Source: Stigmatella ashevillena | GTDB lineage: Bacteria; Myxococcota; Myxococcia; Myxococcales; Myxococcaceae | Reading direction: 5' to 3' | NCBI RefSeq assembly: GCF_028368975.1 | Contig: NZ_JAQNDM010000002.1 | Location: 5,202,425-5,266,424, forward strand | DNA: 64,000 nucleotides | Shown: one piece after another, positions 9,214 to 19,678 of the stretch | How positions within the stretch are numbered: the first letter of the stretch is position 1 | How the letters are laid out: every line of letters begins with the position of its first letter | The notes under the pieces: generated by a model | Database searches by the model: none | Seen by the model: only the letters and a program-made list of their open reading frames with translations | Told to the model about the DNA's origin: nothing | Program-made: the position numbers and the translations under genes

Positions 9214-10176
9214 ATGCGAATCGGCATCTTCGGCGAGGCAGAGGATCCACAGTGCCTGGCCGTGGCCCGCGAGGCGGCGGCGCTCGGCGCGGAGGCGCTC
9301 CTCTTCGACAGTGGGGCGCTCGCGGCGGGCCGGCCGCTCTCCCTGCTCGATGGGCGGATGTTCTACCTCGGCGAGCCCGTGGACGACGTGAAGGGCTTCT
9401 ACCTGCGCTCCGTGCCCTCGCCCTACGTCCCAGCGATGGAGCGGGACGACACGCTCGTGCTCTACGAGGACTGGTTCACCACCTTCGCGCAGACTCGCGA
9501 GCGGGCCGCCTACGTCCTGTCGTGGCTGCTCCAGCTCGAGCACCAGGGGGCCACGCTCGTCAACGGCCCCCACGCCGCGAGCATGCTGCAATACAAGCCC
9601 TTCCAACTTCACGTGCTGCGCTCCCTGGGCACGCGCGTGCCCCGCACACTCATCTCGAATGATCCGGCCGCCATCCGCGCCTTCCACGCCGAGGTGAAGG
9701 ACGTCATCTACAAGCCCGTGCTGGGCGGCGCGCTCACGCGGCCCCTGGACACCGAGGCGCTGGAGCGGCTCGGCACCGTGACGGCCTCGCCGGTCATCTT
9801 CCAAGAGCGCGTGCCCGGAGAGGACCTGCGGGTGATGCTCGTCGGGGAGGACATCGTCTCGTGCGTGGCCATCGAGACACCCGCGCCCCACCTCGACTTC
9901 CGGAGCGATCCGGCCTACCGCTCGGGACAAGCCACCTACCGCGAGGTGGTGCTGCCGGAGCCGGTGCGCCGCTTCTGCCGGGAAGCCGCGCGGGCGTGTG
10001 GCCTGACGCTCGCGGGGATCGACCTCAAGCACCACGGGGACCAATTCGTGTTCCTGGAGCTGAACAGCTCCCCCATCTATCTGGACGTCGAGCAGAAGCA
10101 GGGCCACGCCATCAGCCGAGCCATCGCGCGCCGCGTGGTGGAGGCGGCACGCTCTACGCCTTCGCCGGGGCCTTGA
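9214..10176 (+). CDS. ATP-grasp graspetide ligase (RimK/microviridin-ligase-like)
   Basis: ATP-grasp enzyme of 320 residues. The N-terminal ~110 residues form the pre-ATP-grasp and leader-binding part (LYEDWFTTFAQTRERAAYVLSWLL). The central part has the nucleotide-binding strands (DVIYKPVLGG, VIFQERVPGEDLRVMLVG). Metal ligands lie at Asp270 (AGIDLKHH) and Glu282/Asn284 (FLELNSSP). These features match the MvdD/MdnC/PsnB family that joins Ser/Thr side chains to Asp/Glu in a precursor peptide. The divergent 69-residue peptide with two TTxxxxEE modules is the obvious substrate. The 3' end overlaps the convergent hybrid kinase by 23 bases. Confidence 0.9.
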   Translation: MRIGIFGEAEDPQCLAVAREAAALGAEALLFDSGALAAGRPLSLLDGRMFYLGEPVDDVKGFYLRSVPSPYVPAMERDDTLVLYEDWFTTFAQTRERAAYVLSWLLQLEHQGATLVNGPHAASMLQYKPFQLHVLRSLGTRVPRTLISNDPAAIRAFHAEVKDVIYKPVLGGALTRPLDTEALERLGTVTASPVIFQERVPGEDLRVMLVGEDIVSCVAIETPAPHLDFRSDPAYRSGQATYREVVLPEPVRRFCREAARACGLTLAGIDLKHHGDQFVFLELNSSPIYLDVEQKQGHAISRAIARRVVEAARSTPSPGP

Positions 10177-13117
10177 ACTCCGGGACATCGAGGGGCAGTT
10201 CCACCGCGAAGGTCGCCCCGCCGCCTGGCGTGTCCGTCACGGAGATGGAACCGCCATGGGCCTCGACCACCTGCCGGGAGACCCACAACCCCAGGCCCAA
10301 CCCTCCGTAGTGCCTCACGGGAACAGCGCGCTCGAAACGGTTGAAGATGCGCGCGCGGTTCTCCGGCGCCACGCCGATGCCATGGTCCACCACTTCCAGG
10401 CGCGCCACCGTGCCCTGCTGCCGCAGCCGCACCTCCACGGGCTTGCCCGCGCCGTACTTGATGGCGTTCGACAGGAGGTTCTGCACGAGCTGCCCCATCC
10501 GCATCGCATCGAGCCGTCCGGGCAGGCTCGCCTCCGACTCGAGCGTGAGCGAGCACCCCTGCCGGGCCATCTCCTCGCGCAGCTGCGCGACCCCGTCGGC
10601 GACGAGCGCGGCCACGTCCACCGGCTCGGTCTTCAACTGCAACCGGCCCGTGGCCACCCGCGAGATGTCGAGCATCGTCTCGATGAGGCCCGCGAGCCGC
10701 TGCGTCTGCCTTCGCACCGAGAAGAACCGCTCCCCCACGCGCGCACGGACCTCGGGGGGAAGCACCCGCTCGAGCGCCTCGGTCTGCAGCCGCAGGGCCG
10801 CCAGCGGCGTCTTGAGCTCATGGCTCGCCACCGACAGGAAGTCGTCCCGGGCGTGGACCGCCTCCTGCAAGGTCAGCTCGCTGGCCTCCCGCACGGCGGC
10901 CTCCCGGCGAAGGCGGGCCATCTCCAGGCTGGAACGCACCCGCGCCAGCAGCTCCCGGGCGCTGAAGGGCTTCACCAGGTAGTCGTCCGCTCCCGCCTCG
11001 AGCCCCTCCACGGAGGCTTCCTCGCCCGCGCGGGCGGACAGCATGATGAAGGGCACCGCCTTCCATTCGGCCTTCGCCCTCACCTCGCGCAGCAGGCCAA
11101 AGCCTCCCAGCCGGGGCATCATCACATCCGAGAGGATGAGGTCCGGCGGCTGAGCCCGGAAGACCTCCAGGGCCTCGAGGCCGTCCTCCACGGCCTCCAC
11201 GGCGAACGAGGACTGGAGCAGTCCCACGATGTAAGCGCGCATGTCCGCGTTGTCGTCCACGACCAGCACCCGGGGCCGAGGGGACGAAGGGGCCTCCGGA
11301 CGGACCGGGCCGCGCAACCAGCCCATCGCCTCTTCTATATAAGGAGTGGCCTGCGCCTGCGTTGCCTCCTCCGTGAGCCCGGGGAGCAGGTGCTCCCGCG
11401 ACAGGTGGTCCTTGCCGAACGGCACGCGGACCGTGAAGGTGCTTCCCTGCTCCAGGGCGCTGTGCACGGAGACGCTCCCACCGTGCAGCTTGACCAGCTC
11501 TTGCACCAAGGAGAGCCCGATGCCACTGCCCTCGTGGCTGCGGGCCCGAGCGCCCTCGACCCGGTGGAAGCGCTCGAAGACATGGGGCAGCGCCTGCGCG
11601 GGAATGCCGGTACCCGTGTCCCGGACCCTCAGGACGGCCTCGGCCCCCTCCGCGCGCAAGGACACCGCGATGTTCCCCTCGAAGGTGTACTTGAGCGCGT
11701 TGGACAGCAGGTTGAAGACCACCTTCTCCCAGGCCTCCCGATCGACCCAGACCGGCTCACCCAGCGTCGCCAGCTCCACGGTGAGCACGAGCCCCGCCCG
11801 CCGCACGGCCGACTCGAAGTGGCTCACCAGCTCAGCGGTGAAGGCCGGGAGGTCCGTGGACTGGTAGGCCACCTTCGCCCGGCCCGCCTCCAACCGTGAG
11901 TAGTCGAGCAGGCTGTTGACGAGCTTGAGGAGCCGCGTCCCATTGCGCTGAACGAGCGAGAGCCGCTCCCGCTGGCGGGGAGCCAGCACCTCCTCCGTGT
12001 CCGCCAACGCATCCTCCACGGGGGCCAGCATGAGGGTGAGGGGGGTGCGAAACTCGTGGCTGACGTTGCTGAAAAAGGCCGTCTTCGCCCGGTCCAAAGC
12101 CTCCAGCTGCTCCGCGCGCTGCTTCTCTTGCTCATAGGCCCGGACCCGGGCCACATCCGCGACCACCTGCCGGGAGAGGAGCTGTAAAAACCCCCGGTAC
12201 GCCTCATCCAGCGGCAACCGAGGGCTCAGGCCCGCCACGAGGACCGCCGTGGTCTCTCCGCCTCCCTCCCAGGAGAGGGGCAGCATCAGGGCCCGCGAGA
12301 CCGGCTCTGGCCAAGGCCCCACATTCAACGGCCCGAACCGCTCGCCCACGTCCTCGAGCAGCCTCTCCGTGCCGGAGTGCACCACCTCCCCGATCGGCCA
12401 GCCGGGCTCATCCTCGAGGCTCAGCCCGACAGGAGCGGCGGTGCTCCCCGGCTCCAGGCCCGTGCAGGCCACGAGTTGGGCCCTCGGGCGCTCTGCCTTG
12501 TCCACTCGGTAGAGCAGTGAGAAGGGCAGGTCTGCAATGGACTGGGAAAGCTCGGCCTGGACGGCACGAAAAATCCCCTCCACGCTCTTCTCGGTCGCGG
12601 TGCGGATGGACAGCTCGCGCATGGCCTGGATGCGGCGCTCGGCCAGCATCTGCCGCGTCGTCTCGCCCACGATGACGACGACTCCCACGAAGCGTCCCAC
12701 CTCGTCGTGGGCCGGAACGTAGGACCAGGTGAAGAAGCACTCCTCGACGAACCCTCGCCGCTCCAGGAAGATGATCTTGTCCTGCGCGTACGAGGCCACC
12801 TTGGACGACCGGACCTGCGCCAGCATGGGACCGAGGACATTCCACGCTTCGGGCAGGACCTGCTCCGCGGGAGCGCCCATGGAGGCGGGGTGCTTGGCTC
12901 CGAAAATGGGGCGGAAAGCGTCGTTGTAGAGCAGCACGTACTCCTCGCCCCAGTAGAGCCCGATGGGATAGGGCGAGGCGAGCATCGTGCTCACCGTGGT
13001 GCGCAGAGACGGGGACCAACCCGAGACAGGCCCCAGCGACGTCTGGCCCCAGTCCATGGAGCGCATGAGCGCCCCCATCTCTCCGCCTCCCGCGAGGACT
13101 TGCTCCGCCTCATCCAT
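10154..13117 (-). CDS. Hybrid sensor kinase: PAS-GAF-HK-REC-HK
   Basis: Soluble hybrid kinase of 987 residues. The order is a PAS-like input (about 15-155), a GAF-like segment (about 170-320), a first kinase module with SHEFRTP (His354) and its ATPase domain, a receiver with DVMMP (Asp664), then a second kinase module with ASHELKTP (His766) and ATPase domain (GLGLGLWVSRQVVE). No membrane segment is visible. The start ATG at 13117 overlaps the stop of the upstream paralogue in ATGGATGA, so translation is coupled. The in-frame sequence further upstream lies inside that paralogue and is rejected. Two transmitters with a receiver between them suggest an internal phosphorelay. The output regulator is not encoded next door. 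Confidence 0.93.
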   Translation of the reverse strand: MDEAEQVLAGGGEMGALMRSMDWGQTSLGPVSGWSPSLRTTVSTMLASPYPIGLYWGEEYVLLYNDAFRPIFGAKHPASMGAPAEQVLPEAWNVLGPMLAQVRSSKVASYAQDKIIFLERRGFVEECFFTWSYVPAHDEVGRFVGVVVIVGETTRQMLAERRIQAMRELSIRTATEKSVEGIFRAVQAELSQSIADLPFSLLYRVDKAERPRAQLVACTGLEPGSTAAPVGLSLEDEPGWPIGEVVHSGTERLLEDVGERFGPLNVGPWPEPVSRALMLPLSWEGGGETTAVLVAGLSPRLPLDEAYRGFLQLLSRQVVADVARVRAYEQEKQRAEQLEALDRAKTAFFSNVSHEFRTPLTLMLAPVEDALADTEEVLAPRQRERLSLVQRNGTRLLKLVNSLLDYSRLEAGRAKVAYQSTDLPAFTAELVSHFESAVRRAGLVLTVELATLGEPVWVDREAWEKVVFNLLSNALKYTFEGNIAVSLRAEGAEAVLRVRDTGTGIPAQALPHVFERFHRVEGARARSHEGSGIGLSLVQELVKLHGGSVSVHSALEQGSTFTVRVPFGKDHLSREHLLPGLTEEATQAQATPYIEEAMGWLRGPVRPEAPSSPRPRVLVVDDNADMRAYIVGLLQSSFAVEAVEDGLEALEVFRAQPPDLILSDVMMPRLGGFGLLREVRAKAEWKAVPFIMLSARAGEEASVEGLEAGADDYLVKPFSARELLARVRSSLEMARLRREAAVREASELTLQEAVHARDDFLSVASHELKTPLAALRLQTEALERVLPPEVRARVGERFFSVRRQTQRLAGLIETMLDISRVATGRLQLKTEPVDVAALVADGVAQLREEMARQGCSLTLESEASLPGRLDAMRMGQLVQNLLSNAIKYGAGKPVEVRLRQQGTVARLEVVDHGIGVAPENRARIFNRFERAVPVRHYGGLGLGLWVSRQVVEAHGGSISVTDTPGGGATFAVELPLDVPEFKAPAKA

Positions 13118-16100
13118 GGCGGTCCCTCCGCTCCCCCCCTGCCCTCGCACCCGCCGTGAGCGGCATGCGGACCGTGAACGTGGTCCCCTCCCCCTCCACA
13201 GACCGGACCTCGACCTGACCGCCATGCGCACGCACGATGTGATCCACGATGTAGAGCCCCAGGCCCACGCTGCGCCCGATGTTGTTCGCTTCTGACTCCC
13301 CGCGCTGCATGGGCTGGAAGAGCCGCGGCAGCAGCGTCGCCGGAATCGGAGCCCCTTCGTTGTGGACCTCGAGCACCGCTTGTGCCCCCTCCTCGAATAC
13401 CCGCACCCGGACTGGCGTTCCAGGACGGCTGTAGTGGACGGCGTTGCTGATGAGGTTGGTCAAGACCTGCGCCGTCCGGTCTCCATCCCAGACTGCCTGG
13501 CCCGCGCCCCCGCGCTCCAGCTCGATGACGCGCTCGGGATGCGCGGCCTGGAGCTCGTCCACCACCTGCTGGCTCAGCGCGTGGACATCGAGCGCCTTCG
13601 GCTGGATGGGCAGCCCCCCGCCCAGCCGGGCCTGCGTGAAGTCGAGCAGATCCCGGATCATCCGGTTGGCCCGCTCCGCCGCCGTGAAGATGCGGCTGAT
13701 GGGCCTGCGCTGGCGCTCCTCCAGCTCCGTCCGGCGCAGCAGCGTCGCGGCCGACAGGGTAATGGCCGCCAGGGGATTGCGCAGATCATGGCTGACGATG
13801 CCGATGAGGTGCTGCTCGAAGTCGGCGCGCTCCTGCGCCAGCCGCTCGCGCTTCGCGCGCTCCCGCGCCAGCCGCAAGACGCCTTCCACGCGGGCCAGCA
13901 GTTCCCGCGTACTGAAGGGCTTCACGAGGTAGTCATCGGCCCCCGCCTGGAGCCCTCCCACCGTGGCCTCCTCGCCCGCGCGCGCGGACAAGAGGATGAA
14001 GGGCACGGCCGTGGTCCTCGGGTTCGCGCGGAACTCGCGCAGCAGCCCAAAGCCATCCATCCCCGGCATCATCACATCCGACAGCACGAGGTCCGGAAGG
14101 CGGGCCTCGGCCGCCGCGAGCGCCGCCGCCCCATCCGCCACCGTCTCGACGGTGAAGCGCGTCTCCAGCAGGCGCCGCACGTAGTCGCGCATGTCCGCGT
14201 TGTCGTCGGCGAGCAGGATGTGCCCCCCGGAGGCCTGGCTCCGGGCCTGGGGCAGGACCTCCGGCGCCGCCAGCACCTCCTCAGGGCTTCCCGAGAGCGG
14301 CCTCACGGTGCCCAACCACCCCGAGGCTTCATTGAGAAAGGGGGCCACCCCGGGGCTGGTCGGCGCATGGGTCCGGGGCGCGGCGAGCCGCTCGCGCGGC
14401 AGGTGGGCGGAGCCGGCCGGCAGGGTCACCGTGAAGGTGCTGCCCCGGCCCGGCGTGCTGTCGGCCCGGACGGTGCCCCCGTGCAGCCGGACCAGCTCCT
14501 GCACCAGGGACAGCCCGATGCCACTGCCCTCGTGGCTGCGGCCCCTCGCGCCTTGCACCCGGTGAAAGCGCTCGAAGATGCGGGGCAGCTCCTCAGAAGG
14601 AATGCCCGTGCCGGTGTCCCACACAGACAGCTCCACCTGAGGTGCCCGCCACCGCAGGGCCACGCCAATCTCCCCCTCGAAGGTGAACTTGAGCGCGTTG
14701 GAGACGAGGTTGAGGACAACCTTCTCCCACATCTCCGGATCCACCCAGATGGGGGCCGGCAGCGGTGGACACTCCACGACGAGGCGCAGCCCGGCCTTCA
14801 TCACGGCGGAGTCGAACGCGCTGGCGAGGCCCACGGTGAGGGCCGCGAGGTCCGTGGGCTGGTAGCTGGCCTGCACACGGCCGGCCTCCAGGCGGCTGAA
14901 GTCCAGGAGCGTGTTGACGAGCTTGAAGAGGCGCAAGCCATTGCGGTGGACCCGCTCCAGCGCCTCGCGCTCCTCGCGCTCCAGCCGGTCCGAGGCGAGC
15001 ACATCCTCGACCGGGCCGAGCATCAGCGTCAGCGGCGTGCGGAACTCGTGGCTCACGTTGCTGAAGAAGACCGTCTTCGAGCGATCCAGCTCGGCGAGCG
15101 TCTCCGCGCGGCGCTTCTCCTCCTCGTAGGCCCGCGCGTTGGCGATGGCCGTGGAGATGTGACCGGCGACGAGCCCCATGAAGCCCCGGTACCGCTCGTC
15201 GTACTCGAGACGAACGCTCAGGCCAATCAGCAGGAACCCCGCGGGGCTTCCCTCGGCCGCGCCCTCCATGGCCAGCACCATGGCATGGGTGGGCGCCCGC
15301 GGCCCCTCGACCACCAGCTCCGCCCGCAGCACTTGCGCCAGGTGCGCCACCTCGAGCGGCTGGCGCGATTGAAGGGCCCCGTGCAGCGCGCCGCCCTCCT
15401 GGAACACCTCCATGCCGAGCCGCGGCTGCGGGGAGGACGTCCCCGGCGGAAGCCCTGCCGAGGCGGCCAGGGACGCGTGCTGGCCGTCCGCATCACACAG
15501 GTAGAGGAGCGCGAAGGGCAAGTCGTGCGGGTTTTCTCCGAGCGCCTGAACCGCCCGAAGGGCCGCGTCTTCGACGCGCTTGGCCCGAAACGAGCTGGCG
15601 GCGACTTGCTGAAGGGTGTGCAGACGCCGCTCCCCGAGGACCTGGCTGCTGGTCTCCTGGGCGGTGACGAGCACGCCGCCCGGCTTCCCGAAGCCATCGG
15701 GAATGGGGCTGTACGAGAAGGTGAAGTAGGCGTCCTCGGTGAACCCCTTCCGACAGATGGTCAACAGAAAATGCTCGCCCCACTCGGCCCGGCCGGTCCG
15801 GAGGACGCCTTCGTGCAGGGGGCCCAGGACGTGCCAGATTTCCGCCCAGGTCTGCGCGGCGGACTCGCCCAAGGCTGCGGGGTGTTTGTCACCCAGAACG
15901 GGCCGATAGGCATCGTTGTAAAATTGAAGCAGACGCTCGCCCCAGCGAATCACCATGGGAAAGCGGTTGCCGAGCACCACGCCGACCAGGGCGCGCAGGG
16001 CAGGCGGCCAGGCGTCCACGGGCCCGAGTTCCGTCTTCGACCAGTCGATGGAGCGCATGAGGGCGCCCATCTCTCCGCCCCCTGCGAAGACCTCCTCGGC

Positions 16101-16118
16101 TGAGCTACCCGGGCTCAT
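13110..16118 (-). CDS. Hybrid sensor kinase paralogue: PAS-GAF-HK-REC-HK
   Basis: Hybrid kinase of 1002 residues with the same layout as its downstream neighbour. The two share the N-terminal signature GGGEMGALMRS(I/M)DW, the first transmitter SHEFRTPLTLML (His357), the receiver LSDVMMPGMDGFGLL (Asp681) and a second transmitter VSHDLRNPLAAITL (His777) ending in GLGLYIVDHIVRAHGG. The start ATG at 16118 has a strong GGAAGGAAGGTGG ribosome site. It overlaps the following gene by 8 bases, so both are probably made together and could form heterodimers. Its divergence from the partner lies mainly in the GAF-like segment and the second kinase module, which suggests different signals feeding related outputs. 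Confidence 0.93.
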   Translation of the reverse strand: MSPGSSAEEVFAGGGEMGALMRSIDWSKTELGPVDAWPPALRALVGVVLGNRFPMVIRWGERLLQFYNDAYRPVLGDKHPAALGESAAQTWAEIWHVLGPLHEGVLRTGRAEWGEHFLLTICRKGFTEDAYFTFSYSPIPDGFGKPGGVLVTAQETSSQVLGERRLHTLQQVAASSFRAKRVEDAALRAVQALGENPHDLPFALLYLCDADGQHASLAASAGLPPGTSSPQPRLGMEVFQEGGALHGALQSRQPLEVAHLAQVLRAELVVEGPRAPTHAMVLAMEGAAEGSPAGFLLIGLSVRLEYDERYRGFMGLVAGHISTAIANARAYEEEKRRAETLAELDRSKTVFFSNVSHEFRTPLTLMLGPVEDVLASDRLEREEREALERVHRNGLRLFKLVNTLLDFSRLEAGRVQASYQPTDLAALTVGLASAFDSAVMKAGLRLVVECPPLPAPIWVDPEMWEKVVLNLVSNALKFTFEGEIGVALRWRAPQVELSVWDTGTGIPSEELPRIFERFHRVQGARGRSHEGSGIGLSLVQELVRLHGGTVRADSTPGRGSTFTVTLPAGSAHLPRERLAAPRTHAPTSPGVAPFLNEASGWLGTVRPLSGSPEEVLAAPEVLPQARSQASGGHILLADDNADMRDYVRRLLETRFTVETVADGAAALAAAEARLPDLVLSDVMMPGMDGFGLLREFRANPRTTAVPFILLSARAGEEATVGGLQAGADDYLVKPFSTRELLARVEGVLRLARERAKRERLAQERADFEQHLIGIVSHDLRNPLAAITLSAATLLRRTELEERQRRPISRIFTAAERANRMIRDLLDFTQARLGGGLPIQPKALDVHALSQQVVDELQAAHPERVIELERGGAGQAVWDGDRTAQVLTNLISNAVHYSRPGTPVRVRVFEEGAQAVLEVHNEGAPIPATLLPRLFQPMQRGESEANNIGRSVGLGLYIVDHIVRAHGGQVEVRSVEGEGTTFTVRMPLTAGARAGGERRDRHG

Positions 16119-16317
16119 GCCACCTTCCTTCCCTGCTGGGCCGCGCTGGCATGCGCGCCCCGGCATACCAGGGACAATCCCCGCCAGGACCGAAAACTTC
16201 TGCCGCCGCCGGTCATCCGATGTGTTCCGAACGACTCACCCTCCCGGCAGAGCAGGCAGGCAGCCACGCACCGCGGCCATCGGCACGTGGGACCCCAGCG
16301 AGGATGAGGGAGTCCCC

Positions 16318-17016
16318 ATGAAGCGCAGCAGGGTGCTGATGAACACTCCTGCCCTCACCGGGGATGACCGCTACGCCCTGGCCATGTCGTTTGCCCTTGA
16401 TGCCGTCATCCCCGAGATGATGGAGAACTTCCAAGGCATGACCGACCCTGAGATGCTCAGGGCCTCCTTGTCTTGGACGATGACGCTCTACGCTGCACGG
16501 CCATGTGCTGGGGAAGAACGCGGCGCGCGCATTCGCCCTGCTGCTCACGGCGGCCATGGGCCAGACGGTCTCCAGTTTCTCGGCCAAGGTGCCCACGCTG
16601 GCCGACTCAGCGAAGGCCTCCGCCCTTGGCGCGGCACAGGCGGGAATCCGGCTGACAGAGGTGGCGCAGGTGGAAGCCGTGACTGTGACCGCGGGTACCA
16701 TCACCTTCGCGTTGGCACCTCATGCCGTCGCCTCCGTGGCCCAGGGCGGGCGCGGAGCAGCTTCCAGTCCGGTCGATGCAGCAGGGCCCGAGCACCATAT
16801 CGCCACAGACAAGTGGACCCATGCCACCCACAGTGGGGGTACCCGGAAGAATATCATCAGGAAGTCTTTGATCGGCTGAGCGAGGCCATGCAGGGCTGCC
16901 GCAACGTCCAGCAATGCCGAGACGCCCTGACAGGAGCACTCCAGCGGCTGGGACGCCTCTTCGCCACACCTGGGAGTAGACTCAATAAGCTGGTTACCCA
17001 AGGCTCCCCGCGCTAG
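16318..17016 (+). pseudogene. Decayed SitA-type polymorphic toxin gene
   Basis: Remnant of the same family as the intact toxin at 36043-37395. It starts with a ribosome site (GAGGGAG) and an ATG reading MKRSRVLMNTPALTGDDRYA. The frame then shifts near 16495 into HVLGKNAARAFALLLTAA, matching IGRESARALAMLLVAA in the intact copy. It continues through AKVPTLADSAKASAL and EHHIAT, then shifts back near 16840 into YHQEVFDRLSEAMQGCRNV, matching the intact YHQIVLKELSDATATCRSV. The C-terminus TPGSRLNKLVTQ matches TPGTELNQLVTR. The lipoprotein signal, the membrane-helix segment and much of the AHH-type nuclease domain are missing. The toxin is dead, yet the immunity gene 10 bases downstream is intact. 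Confidence 0.85.
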
Positions 17017-17026
17017 GAGTTTCGCC

Positions 17027-17599
17027 ATGCCAGAGCGGTATTTCAGACTGATGGATGATGTCAGCATTCCCGGGCGGTGGGAGTTGGGAGTTCCTGTGGA
17101 TCAACAGGGTCGAGAAGTGGATGACCCGTGGATGTTCAAGAATGGAGTTCCGGTATGTATCGATGGGCGTCTCAAGGTACCCATCCAGCTTCCCGGCAAA
17201 GCACTCGACTACTCCCTTGCAGGCATTGGCGTTGCTCCCATCATCCACGTCAGGGCCGCTTCGCTTCTGAAGGAACTGGCCCCCAATGATGTTCAGCTCT
17301 TCCCGGTAGACATCAACGGGCAGCCTGATCAGTTCTACATCCTGAACGCCACCCGCGTGAAGAAGTGCATCGACGACGAAGCGTCCGAGGAAGTGACCTA
17401 TTGGGCTGCCGAAGATGGGCAGCCCGAAAAGGTGGGGCAATACCAAGGCGTTCATGGCATGCGCATTGATCCGGCAAGGGTTGGCAATGCCTGGATCTTT
17501 CGCACCTGGGGGTGGACCATCGCACTCATCGTCTCAGAAGAGATCAAAGAGGCCCTGGAGCGCATCCGAGCCACAGGGGTAAAATTCAGAGAGGTGTAA
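17027..17599 (+). CDS. Imm11-like immunity protein (SitI type)
   Basis: Protein of 190 residues with an intact frame and a TAGGAG ribosome site. It aligns over its whole length with the immunity protein at 35458-36024. Shared segments are RGREVDD / QGREVDD, VHVRAAS / VHVRVAS, ELAPNDVQLFPVDI / ELAPDDVQLIPVDV, RIDPARVGNAWIFR / RIDRAKVGDARVFR, and IVSEEIKEALERIRATG / IVSGEIRDALDRMGATG. Such proteins protect myxobacterial cells against lipoprotein toxins exchanged between siblings. Its own toxin is decayed, so it may act as an orphan immunity gene against toxin from relatives. Confidence 0.8.
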   Translation: MPERYFRLMDDVSIPGRWELGVPVDQQGREVDDPWMFKNGVPVCIDGRLKVPIQLPGKALDYSLAGIGVAPIIHVRAASLLKELAPNDVQLFPVDINGQPDQFYILNATRVKKCIDDEASEEVTYWAAEDGQPEKVGQYQGVHGMRIDPARVGNAWIFRTWGWTIALIVSEEIKEALERIRATGVKFREV

Positions 17600-17716
17600 T
17601 GCAGGGCCCATGTGCCGAGGGAAAACATGTAAGATCGCGAGGGGGGAGTCCCGCTTCCAAGCAACCTCTGGCAGTCAGAAGTAGACGCGCTTCCGACCTG
17701 CCAGTAGATTCACCTG

Positions 17717-18382
17717 ATGGCCATTCCTTTCATCGTTCCTTCGATGAGTTTCAAGAGCCGTAAAGCTGCGAAGGATTACATCCGTGACAATATTCTGCAT
17801 GCCTACCCGCTGAGGGAGCGCATCGACCAGAAAAAGCATCATCAACTCCTCTCCGAAGTCTTGGAACTTCATTCCCACGCCGACGAGAAGATCGGACCCG
17901 GCATCGACCACTTCTACGTCGAGGAGACGTGGCGTCTCGACGGCAAGGAGATGGTTGGACGAGATAAGCGGGCCATCATGGTCGTGCGAAAAGACCAGAC
18001 CAATCGAGATTGGAGCTATACTCACGTGATTGATAACCCAACGCCGATGGCGAATGTGAAGAGCGCTTTGGCATCCGCGCTGGAGCCGGAGAGGGTCAGG
18101 CGACGTGACGAGGACTTCGCGTCAGGTGCTCCAATTTTTTGCGCAGTGAGCAGCAAGCTGATCCCGACGAAACAGCAAGCAGACACGCGACACCTCGACC
18201 CCACCTGGCATGTGCTCACTGAAAGATTCGTGAAGCAGCACGGTGGGTGGGAAGCCATTGAAACGCACAGCGGCAAAGATAAGATCTACGTTGGCCGAGA
18301 CGTTGAGGACACAGCGTTACGAGATGAATGGCTCCGCTACTACGCAAAGGAAGCGAGGCCGGTATACGTGAAGAATGATTAG
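17717..18382 (+). CDS. DUF3223 (DCL-like) family protein
   Basis: Protein of 221 residues. The first ~110 residues match the DUF3223/DCL pattern: FKSRKAAKDYIRDNIL, then LLSEVLELHSHADEKIGPGIDHFYVE, and a segment RAIMVVRKDQTNRDWSYTHVI. The biochemical role of this family in bacteria is not established; plant DCL is linked to rRNA processing. The remainder (about 120-221) is charged and unrecognised. It sits inside the toxin/immunity island and is AT-richer than the flanking core genes. No ribosome site is obvious; ATG at 17717 is taken because it gives the full DUF3223 domain. Confidence 0.6.
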   Translation: MAIPFIVPSMSFKSRKAAKDYIRDNILHAYPLRERIDQKKHHQLLSEVLELHSHADEKIGPGIDHFYVEETWRLDGKEMVGRDKRAIMVVRKDQTNRDWSYTHVIDNPTPMANVKSALASALEPERVRRRDEDFASGAPIFCAVSSKLIPTKQQADTRHLDPTWHVLTERFVKQHGGWEAIETHSGKDKIYVGRDVEDTALRDEWLRYYAKEARPVYVKND

Positions 18383-18411
18383 CTGGAGTTCCACACCCGC
18401 CTCACCTCTGC

Positions 18412-19615
<1,204 letters not shown>

Positions 19616-19678
19616 TCAACCCAGGTTAGCATGCGCTCTCCAGGACCGGGCCGAGCATCAGCGTCAGCGCCAGGGCCG

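Noticed and set aside
13362-16103. Over 900-codon plus-strand frame opposite the second hybrid kinase
   Set aside because: Low-complexity Arg/Gly/His composition without motifs, while the other strand has perfect kinase and receiver motifs.
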